DNA of 5,155 nt, from assembly GCA_946481625.1 (NCBI GenBank), contig CAMLOZ010000305.1, forward strand, positions 1 to 5,155, read 5' to 3'. The first letter of the stretch is position 1. Each line of letters opens with the position of its first letter. Source of the stretch: an uncultured Haloferula sp. GTDB taxonomy: Bacteria > Verrucomicrobiota > Verrucomicrobiae > Verrucomicrobiales > Akkermansiaceae. Made by a program: the position numbers and the translations under genes. The notes under the pieces were generated by a model that did no database searches, was not told where the DNA came from, and worked only from the letters and a program-made list of their open reading frames with translations. Shown piece by piece: positions 1-5,155 of this stretch.

Positions 1-2
1 CC

Positions 3-1505
3 TTGACCACCGGCGTTCTGGGCGGGCTGATGGGCGGGGCATTACGGGCACGGTGGTTCGACGGCGCGCTGCTTGCTTATTTCGTCCCGGTGGGTCGCCG
101 CGAAATGAGGTTGTTGGAGAGCAGGGGAGCCCATGCGGTCATCCTGCGCCTTGTCATCGCCGGCCTAGCCATGGCTGCCTTGGGATGTCTGCCGGGTGGT
201 CTCTCTTCCTCCCTCAAGGCATTGCCGGTGGCGGTGACGGCGATGGCAACCGGCATGCTCTTTTCCAGTGGCAGGCGCGGCAAGTTGATCCTCTGGTCGA
301 GCGCCATCGGCTCGATCGCATGGTCAGTTCTCGAAGTGAGCCGCACGGATCTCGGACCGGGATCATTGGGATACGGATTCATCCATGGCTGGCTTCCCGC
401 ATTCCCGTGGTCCCTTTGGGCGGGCGATACTTCGCATCTCCTGTTGCGGATGCTGGCCTTCGCCGCAGCGCTGGTGATCGTCTTCTTCGAGTGGCGGGAG
501 GCGTGGCGGGGCTCCGACGTCTTCCAAGCGTGGAACCCGCCATCCGTCCCGGACGCCAGGGAGCTTTCCGCCCCGGAGCCGGAGCTTCCGGAGATCGTGC
601 ACCTGGAGGAAGATCCCCGGCCGGAACTCCGCACCGGCTTGCGCGCCACGGTCACGCGGGGTTGGGTCGGTCTCGGTGCCTATGTTCCGTTCGATCGCTT
701 CTCGCGGATCGACAAACTGCTGTGGAGATCGCTGGTCCCGGACCAGCGCTTGCTGGCCTGCCTCGGGACTTTCGGGGCTTTCGCATGGTTCAGACGCATC
801 ATTCTTTCCATCGGTTTGCTGGCCGCCGCGGTGACATTCGTTTGGATCATCCGCCTCTCATGGCAAGGCCGGCTCGGGCCGGTCATGTTCGAATACGGGG
901 CCTTCCTCGGCTTGCCGGCGCTTGTCCTCACGGTAATTGCGGCGGCACGCTCCGGGCCGGGCACGCTTTCCACCTTCGCCCCCTGGGTCGAGCCTTTCCG
1001 CCCGGGCTTGCAACGGGCCATTCCTCCGCTCGCCATCTTCCCGCTTTCCCCGGTCGAGTGGTCCCGCTGCGCGACGAAGGAATGGCTCATCCGGACTCCG
1101 GTGGTGGCACTTCTCTGGTCCCTCGCTGCGGTCGCTGTCGCCCCGGCTTTTCCGGTGGAAATCGGCTTCCGCAACCTGTTCGCGTGGTTCATGACACCAT
1201 GGCTCTGGCTTGCGGCGATGCTTCCGTTCTCGGTCGGCAGCCGCTTGATCCGCGCCTATTCGGGACAACTGCGGGGCGCGCATGCCAGCAGCCGTGTCTT
1301 CCTTGCGCTGCTCTTGATGGCGGTCAGCCCGGCGGCAACCGTCGTGGTGGTGATCGGATTCGTGTTGCGGCACCTCCCGGCCTTCGCGGGCGGCATTGCG
1401 GTCGCGCTGGTCGCCGGTTGGGCCGGACTGCGCCTGGCATTGGTGGTTTGCGGCGACATGCGCTTCGATGCCGCGCCAGCGGAAATGCAGGACCCTCAGG
1501 CGTGA
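3..1505 (+). CDS. Multi-pass membrane protein, ABC-2-type permease-like, 5' partial
   Basis: The frame is open to the left edge. The TTG at position 3 is only the first possible start in the window, so the true start probably lies upstream; the stop is TGA at 1503-1505. The 500 visible residues hold about ten hydrophobic helices (roughly 45-62, 70-88, 95-112, 145-162, 262-283, 296-314, 363-381, 392-410, 431-453, 458-483). A polar, proline- and acid-rich linker (about 163-250) separates two halves. Each half contains a similar pre-helix motif: YFVPVGRREMRLLESR (26-41) and IFPLSPVEWSRCATKEWLIR (345-364). 'LPVSRRE..'-like segments just before a helix are common in ABC-2-type exporter permeases, so I infer an integral inner-membrane export component whose ATPase would lie outside the window. 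No catalytic motif or ATP-binding motif is visible. That it is a real membrane protein is well supported; the transporter assignment is tentative, and an uncharacterised membrane protein is the alternative. Confidence 0.8.
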   Translation: MTTGVLGGLMGGALRARWFDGALLAYFVPVGRREMRLLESRGAHAVILRLVIAGLAMAALGCLPGGLSSSLKALPVAVTAMATGMLFSSGRRGKLILWSSAIGSIAWSVLEVSRTDLGPGSLGYGFIHGWLPAFPWSLWAGDTSHLLLRMLAFAAALVIVFFEWREAWRGSDVFQAWNPPSVPDARELSAPEPELPEIVHLEEDPRPELRTGLRATVTRGWVGLGAYVPFDRFSRIDKLLWRSLVPDQRLLACLGTFGAFAWFRRIILSIGLLAAAVTFVWIIRLSWQGRLGPVMFEYGAFLGLPALVLTVIAAARSGPGTLSTFAPWVEPFRPGLQRAIPPLAIFPLSPVEWSRCATKEWLIRTPVVALLWSLAAVAVAPAFPVEIGFRNLFAWFMTPWLWLAAMLPFSVGSRLIRAYSGQLRGAHASSRVFLALLLMAVSPAATVVVVIGFVLRHLPAFAGGIAVALVAGWAGLRLALVVCGDMRFDAAPAEMQDPQA

Positions 1506-1657
1506 AGGGGCCGTTGGAGCGTTTTGCGGCAACCCGTAGCCGCGTCCGATGCCATGTTTCGCTCGAGAACCCCAATAACCGCGGATCTCAGGATCCGGCC
1601 GGACGGCTGAGCATGGTCCGACCTGGGTCAAGGCGGCTACGAGCCAGTTCAAACGTT
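1506..1657. other. Convergent intergenic spacer with weak hairpins
   Basis: This 152-base spacer lies between the 3' ends of the membrane-protein gene (+) and the CE15 esterase gene (-), so both transcripts should end here. Two small inverted repeats are visible: CGGATC/GATCCG with a 4-base loop (1582-1597), and GCGGC/GCCGC with an 8-base loop (1526-1543). Neither is followed by a T-run on either strand, so neither is a convincing intrinsic terminator; termination may be Rho-dependent or simply not recognisable by eye. No small gene is supported here. Confidence 0.3.
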
Positions 1658-2890
1658 CTAGCGCTTGAGGTGCTTGTCCGCGAAATCCAGATACTGCTTC
1701 CAATCGAAAGGCTGCACGTCATGTCCGCCGCTGCGGACGTGGTAGCCGATGCCGCCCTGCACGGAGGTATCCACCGGCGGCCATTGCCCGGCGGGCAGAC
1801 CTTCCGCGCCTAACAAGCGGTAAACGGGCTCCGCGGCCTTCGCCCCGGCGAACTCGCCTTCGGGGTCGGCATTCTTGTCGTCGATGGCGCTGGCGACGTA
1901 GAGCGGTCGCGGCGCGATCAGGGACATCACCATATGCTGGTCGAAGGGCAGTTCCCTGTCCTTGCCGGAATACTTGCGGAAGCTCTTCGCGAACCAGTGC
2001 GGGAAGACCGTGTTCAGCCTCGCGATATCTTCTCCCACGCCCCGGCGGAAGAGCTTGGCTCCGCCCGCGCCGGACTCGTTGCTGATGACCATCGCGAAAC
2101 GCTCGTCATTCGCCCCCGCCCAGAGTGCGGTCTTGCCGAGACGGGAAAAGCCGAATACCGCAACCCTTTCGGGGTCGATGGACGGTTCTTTCTCCAGCAC
2201 GTCGAGAGCGCGGCTGAGCGACCATGCCCAAGTGGCGATGGTGCCGAAGTTGTCTTCACGCTCCTGCAACTCGGGATAGAGGGGCGGCACGCCGGTGGCG
2301 AAATAGGGCGCGTGATCCGGCGCGACATCCTCGCGGTACATCGTTGCCAGCGCATACCCGCGGGACAGGATTTCCTCCACCGGCCACTGCTTGGCATTGG
2401 TCCCGCGCATGGCATCGGTGGCGCGGTTGCGGGACTCCGCATAGGGCTCGGTATTCGGCTGGCGCTGGTCCACCCAGCTCTCCGTGAGGCGGATGCCCGG
2501 ATCCCTATGCACGGCGTGGTTCCCGGCGAAGTTCAGGCCGAGAAAGGCAGGCACCGGTCCCTTCGCTTCGTTCGGTACGTAGACGAGCAGGTCGATTCGC
2601 GGGGCGGGTTTGCCCCCGGGGTAGATCGCGATCTGGATACGGGTGGCCTTGCCGTCGAGCGCTTGTTCATCGCGGTCGAAGACCTCGCTGGTCATCTTCT
2701 CCGGCTTGCCGGGGGAATGACCGTACATCTCGCGGGCGAAGAGATCCAACAGTTCCGGGCGGCGCTTCTCCCGCCATTGCCGCGCGTTCGTGATCTTTGT
2801 GCCGTCCTTGGCCACGAGCGGATCGGGCAAGTCCTGGGCATGAACGGTTTGGATCAGGGTGAGGATGGCGGAGGAGACGAGTGCCTTCAT
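1658..2890 (-). CDS. Secreted glucuronoyl methylesterase, carbohydrate esterase family 15 (CE15)
   Basis: The predicted enzyme is an alpha/beta-hydrolase that cleaves the ester between 4-O-methyl-glucuronic acid of xylan and lignin alcohols, and acts after export. The 410-residue product starts with a signal peptide (MKALVSSAILTLIQTVHA, cleavage likely after A18). The N-terminal LPDPLVAKDG...W..KRRPELLDLFAREMYG block is typical of bacterial CE15. The nucleophile motif is GFSRLGK (247-253, Ser249), followed by SNESGAGGAKLFRR (270-283) with Glu272 at the canonical acid position. A second candidate acid, Asp337/Asp338, sits in ASAIDDKNADPEGE (334-346). The catalytic His is most likely His390 in SGGHDVQPFDW, with His384 as an alternative. 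Length fits a single-domain CE15 with no carbohydrate-binding module. The start codon (CAT at 2888-2890 on the + strand) lies 35 bases after the SGNH esterase stop, which suggests one operon; no clear ribosome binding site is seen. Family is confident; substrate is inferred from the family. Confidence 0.92.
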   Translation of the reverse strand: MKALVSSAILTLIQTVHAQDLPDPLVAKDGTKITNARQWREKRRPELLDLFAREMYGHSPGKPEKMTSEVFDRDEQALDGKATRIQIAIYPGGKPAPRIDLLVYVPNEAKGPVPAFLGLNFAGNHAVHRDPGIRLTESWVDQRQPNTEPYAESRNRATDAMRGTNAKQWPVEEILSRGYALATMYREDVAPDHAPYFATGVPPLYPELQEREDNFGTIATWAWSLSRALDVLEKEPSIDPERVAVFGFSRLGKTALWAGANDERFAMVISNESGAGGAKLFRRGVGEDIARLNTVFPHWFAKSFRKYSGKDRELPFDQHMVMSLIAPRPLYVASAIDDKNADPEGEFAGAKAAEPVYRLLGAEGLPAGQWPPVDTSVQGGIGYHVRSGGHDVQPFDWKQYLDFADKHLKR

Positions 2891-2925
2891 CGGTCAAGGT
2901 CGGGGAGAACCGCTTCCTGCGATAC

Positions 2926-3624
2926 TTACTTCACCGCTTCGGCCTTCGGTGCTTTCTTCCCCGTCAGCGCCTCGTAGGCCGCCGCTGCCATCTCGCCCGC
3001 GCCTTCGGTATTCGGGTGAACCTTGTCAGGGAGGAGCTCCGGTTTGTCCTCGAGCGCTTCGTGCATGTCGATCACTCCGAGATCCATGTCCTTCGCCAGC
3101 TTGTCGATGCGCTTGATCCATTCCTTGAGGTTCTTCTCGTTGATCCCGAAGTTGCCCGGCTCGGGCACGGGGCAGGGGCGGCAGACGTAGATGCGCGGCT
3201 TGCTCGGCAGTGCTTGGAAGGACTTTACCAATTCGGTGTAGTCGGCCACGAACTCGCTCTCGAACTTCCAGTTCTGCGGCTTGGTGTCGTTGGTGCCGAG
3301 CATGATGATCACCACGTCCGGTTCGGACTTCAGGGAGTCCTGATACTTGGCTTCGTTCCAGTAGGGAAAGTCGCCCTTCTTCAGCAAGGTGCGACCGCTG
3401 ACGCCGAAATTGCCCACCAGCCACTTGTCCCCGAGCATTTCCTGCAACTGGGAAGGGTAGGATTTCCCGCGTTCGGCACCCACACCTTCGGTGATGCTGT
3501 CGCCGATGCATGCCACCTTTACCGGGGCCTTGTAGTCGCCCGGCTTGATCGGGTCCATGGGGGCGGCGAACAAATTCGCGACGGCGAGCAACCCGGCGGT
3601 AAGGGAAATGGGAATGAGTTTCAT
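2926..3624 (-). CDS. Secreted SGNH/GDSL-family esterase
   Basis: This is a 232-residue SGNH hydrolase (GDSL-like lipase/acylhydrolase fold). The start is the ATG reading from 3624, because it opens directly into a signal peptide (MKLIPISLTAGLLAVANLFAA, cleavage near residues 20-21); an in-frame upstream ATG at 3747 would put 41 polar, non-signal residues in front. Conserved blocks are all present: block I ACIGDSITEG with nucleophile Ser43; block II NFGVSGRTLL with oxyanion Gly77; block III MLGTNDT with Asn112; block V LPDKVHPNTEG with Asp200 and His203. The catalytic set is therefore complete. Similar proteins are often annotated as GDSL esterase or sialate/xylan O-acetylesterase, but the acyl substrate cannot be read from the sequence. 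The C-terminus ends in a short Lys/Ala-rich tail (KKAPKAEAVK). It is the first gene of a probable two-gene operon with the CE15 esterase, so deacetylation of xylan or another plant glycan is a reasonable inference. Confidence 0.9.
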   Translation of the reverse strand: MKLIPISLTAGLLAVANLFAAPMDPIKPGDYKAPVKVACIGDSITEGVGAERGKSYPSQLQEMLGDKWLVGNFGVSGRTLLKKGDFPYWNEAKYQDSLKSEPDVVIIMLGTNDTKPQNWKFESEFVADYTELVKSFQALPSKPRIYVCRPCPVPEPGNFGINEKNLKEWIKRIDKLAKDMDLGVIDMHEALEDKPELLPDKVHPNTEGAGEMAAAAYEALTGKKAPKAEAVK

Positions 3625-3752
3625 CGGCTGTGGTAAGTTCAGCTTGGCCGGAATCTTTCGATGGCGTCGAGACTTTGGCGTGTCCACGAAAGGGCGACCG
3701 GGAGCGAATCCAAGTGGCTTGACCTCCCGGGCACCCGGGAGAAGCATCCAGC
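3625..3752. promoter_or_regulatory. Divergent intergenic region between esterase operon and repeat-protein gene
   Basis: These 128 bases separate two divergent start codons, so promoters for both directions should lie here or just inside the genes. On the + strand a TTGACC hexamer at 3719-3724 resembles a -35 element. Seventeen bases on, AAGCAT (3742-3747) matches TATAAT at only three of six positions and would place transcription start almost at the ATG at 3753. On the minus strand I see no credible -35/-10 pair. The region is called from gene arrangement; the specific boxes are speculative. Confidence 0.4.
3724..3741. repeat. Perfect 8+8 inverted repeat, operator-like
   Basis: CTCCCGGG, a CA spacer and CCCGGGAG form a perfect dyad of 8-base arms. 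Each arm contains a self-palindromic CCCGGG. The 2-base spacer is too short for a good RNA hairpin without opening the inner pairs, so a protein-binding site is as likely as a transcript structure. It ends 11 bases before the ATG at 3753, and its right arm overlaps the purine-rich GGGAGAAG (3737-3744) that is the only Shine-Dalgarno-like sequence for that gene. It also sits in the shared upstream region of the divergent esterase operon. Function is inferred from position only. Confidence 0.4.
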
Positions 3753-4592
3753 ATGGGAAGATGGCGGACGCTTTGGTTCCTGCTCGGTGTGAGCGGACTC
3801 ATCGTCGCCTTGCCCTTGGTGTTGGACAACCGGCACCGGCGGAAAGACCCGGCCCGACTCGGGCCCGAGGGGATTCCACCAACGGAGGCTGGAGCTTCGG
3901 ACCTGCAGTCGAAGTCGGCCAGCCGTATGCGGAAGCCCGTTGCGGAGGCGAACGCCCGGCTCCTCTCCGCCCTGCGGTCCACCGATCCCGTGGAGCACAC
4001 CTTGGCCTTGGAAACGCTCATCCCCGAACTCATCCGCCGGGACAACCATGGCGCGATGGATCTTCTCGTGGAACTCCAGCCATGGGAGCGGAGGGAGCAA
4101 GCCCTGTTGGTCGCAAGCAAGGAGTTCGGCTATGATCCTCCGGTCGCGATCAAATGGCTCCTCAAGCTCGGGAACCAGGAGGAGAGAAGGATTTGTCGGG
4201 CCGCCGCCTGCCGCCAAATGCTTGAGACCATGCCCGAGGCCGCGCTTGGCCTCGCCGAAACCGACGATACTCTTCTCGCCGAACTCACCGCGGCCTATGT
4301 CGCCCGCTCGCCGGAAGACGGGCTCAAGTGGATCGCGGAGAAGGCTGCGCCGGAGAAGCGGGACCGGTTCCTGGCTGCTGGCATCCAGGCTCTCGCCGCC
4401 CGTTCTCCTGAGGAGGCCGCCATCCTTGCTGTCTCCGGAATCGAAGATCCCGTCCTGCTGGAGGAGGCAGTCATTTCAGCCTTGCACCAGTGGGCTCTAA
4501 CAGACCGGGAGCGTGCCGCCGCATGGGTGGAGTTGTTTCCGGAAGGTCCTCTCCGCGAGCGCGCGGAGGGTGAATTGTTTGGCGAGAACTAA
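3753..4592 (+). CDS. Membrane-anchored helical-repeat protein of unknown function
   Basis: The 279-residue product begins with a single hydrophobic segment (about 7-24, after MGRWRT and before DNRHRRK), which fits an N-terminal membrane anchor with the rest exported; an uncleaved signal is likelier than a cleaved one because no clear A-X-A site is seen. A polar, probably disordered stretch (about 26-65) follows. From about 66 the protein is almost entirely amphipathic helix with a repeating signature: DPPVAIKWLLKL (128-139), MPEAALGLAET (160-170), SPEDGLKWIAEKAAP (186-200), SPEEAAILAVSGI (218-230) and DRERAAAWVELFPEG (251-265). The spacing is about 26-33 residues, as in HEAT/TPR-like solenoids, which usually serve protein interaction. 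Similar (D/S)P..A..W repeats are frequent in hypothetical proteins of Verrucomicrobiota (recollection, not a search). No catalytic motif is seen. GGGAGAAG lies 8 bases upstream of the ATG. The PI-PLC gene follows after 61 bases on the same strand, so co-transcription is possible. Confidence 0.8.
   Translation: MGRWRTLWFLLGVSGLIVALPLVLDNRHRRKDPARLGPEGIPPTEAGASDLQSKSASRMRKPVAEANARLLSALRSTDPVEHTLALETLIPELIRRDNHGAMDLLVELQPWERREQALLVASKEFGYDPPVAIKWLLKLGNQEERRICRAAACRQMLETMPEAALGLAETDDTLLAELTAAYVARSPEDGLKWIAEKAAPEKRDRFLAAGIQALAARSPEEAAILAVSGIEDPVLLEEAVISALHQWALTDRERAAAWVELFPEGPLRERAEGELFGEN
4549..4570 (+). other. Strong stem-loop inside the 3' end of the repeat-protein gene
   Basis: CTCCGCG (4551-4557) and CGCGGAG (4562-4568) pair perfectly around the 4-base loop AGCG. 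One G-U pair and one further C-G pair outside extend the stem to nine pairs. It is followed by TGAATTGTTT, which is only moderately T-rich, and lies about 20 bases before the TAA at 4590-4592. It may be a by-product of GC-rich Arg/Glu/Ala codons, or an intragenic hairpin that affects read-through into the downstream PI-PLC gene or mRNA 3'-end stability. It does not meet the usual criteria for an intrinsic terminator. Confidence 0.3.
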
Positions 4593-4653
4593 ACCCATCT
4601 CACCTGCCAAACGTCACCTTAGGACCCAAAACGCAACTACAACCCAAGAAATC

Positions 4654-5155
4654 ATGAAGCACCACATGGGCCGTATCTTCGGCCTCCTGATGGCGGCGCT
4701 GTCTCCATGCGCCGGAGCCGCGGGTAACAATTGGATGACCCCGCTCGACGGGAATCTTCCTTTGTCCCAATTCTCGATTCCCGGAACCCACGATTCAGGT
4801 GCCCGCGTGGAACCTGTCTCCGGCACGGCGAAATGCCAGGATCTTTCCATCGCCGACCAGCTCAACGCCGGCGTGCGCTTCCTGGACATCCGCTGCCGTC
4901 ACCTCAACAACGCCTTCACGATCCACCACGGCTCGGTCTATCAGAACCTGAACTTCGACGACGTGCTCAACGCGACGATTGGCTTTCTCAATGCGAATCC
5001 GGGCGAGACGGTGATCATGAGCGTGAAGGAGGAGCACACGCCCTCCGGCAACACCCGCTCCTTCGAGGCGACCTTCGACGCCTACGTGGCGCAGAATCCT
5101 TCCAAGTGGAACCTGGGCTCGGCCATTCCCACCCTCACCCAGGCGCGCGGGAAGA
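4654..5155 (+). CDS. Secreted phosphatidylinositol-specific phospholipase C (PI-PLC X domain), 3' partial
   Basis: The frame runs from ATG at 4654 off the right edge, giving 167 residues without a stop. The start opens into a signal peptide (MKHHMGRIFGLLMAALSPCAGAAG; cleavage near 22-24); ATG at 4666 is an alternative start that keeps most of it. The mature part begins NNWMTPLDGNLPLSQFSIPGTHDSGA, closely resembling the start of the Bacillus-type PI-PLC X domain. Key residues are visible: His46 and Asp47 in IPGTHDSG (general base and partner), Arg80 in FLDIRCR (substrate phosphate/inositol contact), His92 in TIHHGSVY (general acid), and the strand ETVIMSVKEEH (118-128). These correspond to His32, Asp33, Arg69 and His82 of the Bacillus cereus enzyme. 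Such enzymes cleave phosphatidylinositol to diacylglycerol and cyclic inositol phosphate without calcium. The C-terminal half is not visible, so additional domains cannot be excluded. A short 61-base gap follows the repeat-protein gene; no strong ribosome binding site is seen. Confidence 0.9.
   Translation, partial: MKHHMGRIFGLLMAALSPCAGAAGNNWMTPLDGNLPLSQFSIPGTHDSGARVEPVSGTAKCQDLSIADQLNAGVRFLDIRCRHLNNAFTIHHGSVYQNLNFDDVLNATIGFLNANPGETVIMSVKEEHTPSGNTRSFEATFDAYVAQNPSKWNLGSAIPTLTQARGK

Noticed and set aside
1582..1597. CGGATC/GATCCG hairpin as a terminator between the convergent genes.
   Set aside because: The stem has only six pairs and no T-run on either side, so it falls short of an intrinsic terminator.
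53..1813. A 586-codon open frame on the + strand overlapping most of the membrane-protein gene and running into the CE15 gene.
   Set aside because: Its translation is Arg/Gly/Pro/His-rich with no domain-like pattern, and it is explained by GC-rich codon bias. It overlaps two genes with much better support.
1934..2977. A 347-codon open frame antisense to the CE15 gene.
   Set aside because: It mirrors the CE15 coding strand; the antisense frame stays open because of high GC content. The opposite strand encodes a complete CE15 catalytic set and a signal peptide.
2881..3636. A 251-codon + strand frame antisense to the SGNH esterase.
   Set aside because: It is a shadow of the SGNH gene, which has all four SGNH blocks and a signal peptide on the minus strand.
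3625..3747. A longer SGNH esterase starting from the ATG at 3747 (41 extra N-terminal residues).
   Set aside because: The extension is basic and polar and would bury the signal peptide, which begins exactly at the ATG read from 3624. It would also use up the divergent promoter region.
3026..4120. A 364-codon minus-strand frame spanning the divergent intergenic region.
   Set aside because: The translation is low-complexity Arg/Ser/His-rich and overlaps two supported genes in other frames.
4600..5037. Minus-strand open frames across 4600-5037.
   Set aside because: They lie opposite the PI-PLC gene, whose catalytic motifs are clear on the + strand; their translations show no recognisable pattern.

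Overview
The window is high-GC bacterial DNA, densely coding on both strands, with five protein genes and no gene-free stretch above 300 bases. The gene set is a secreted glucuronoyl esterase (CE15 type), a secreted SGNH esterase, and a membrane-anchored protein built of short helical repeats with recurring (D/S)P..A..W signatures. Together with the near absence of convincing Shine-Dalgarno sites, this suggests a polysaccharide-degrading Verrucomicrobiota-like bacterium (Luteolibacter/Haloferula type). That assignment is an inference from protein style, not a database result.

Layout: (1) 3-1505 (+) is a multi-pass membrane protein, open at the left edge, resembling a two-half ABC-2-type exporter permease. 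(2) 1506-1657 is a short spacer between convergent genes with only weak hairpins. (3) 1658-2890 (-) is a CE15 glucuronoyl methylesterase with a signal peptide. (4) 2926-3624 (-) is an SGNH/GDSL esterase with a signal peptide, 35 bases upstream of the CE15 gene and probably co-transcribed with it. (5) 3625-3752 is a 128-base divergent intergenic region carrying a perfect 8+8 dyad next to the following start codon. (6) 3753-4592 (+) is an N-terminally anchored helical-repeat protein of unknown function. (7) 4654 to the right edge (+) is the N-terminal part of a secreted phosphatidylinositol-specific phospholipase C (PI-PLC X domain), cut off by the window end.

The clearest functional unit is the minus-strand esterase pair. 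Both products carry export signals and could remove ester decorations from plant cell-wall glucuronoxylan: an SGNH enzyme typically acts on acetyl or similar esters, and CE15 cleaves lignin-glucuronoyl esters. The PI-PLC and the repeat protein lie on the other strand and have no visible functional link to the esterases. I see no CRISPR array, mobile element, tRNA, rRNA or clear defence system, and nothing that convincingly forms an undescribed system. The most notable leftovers are the divergent-region dyad and a strong hairpin inside the 3' end of the repeat-protein gene.
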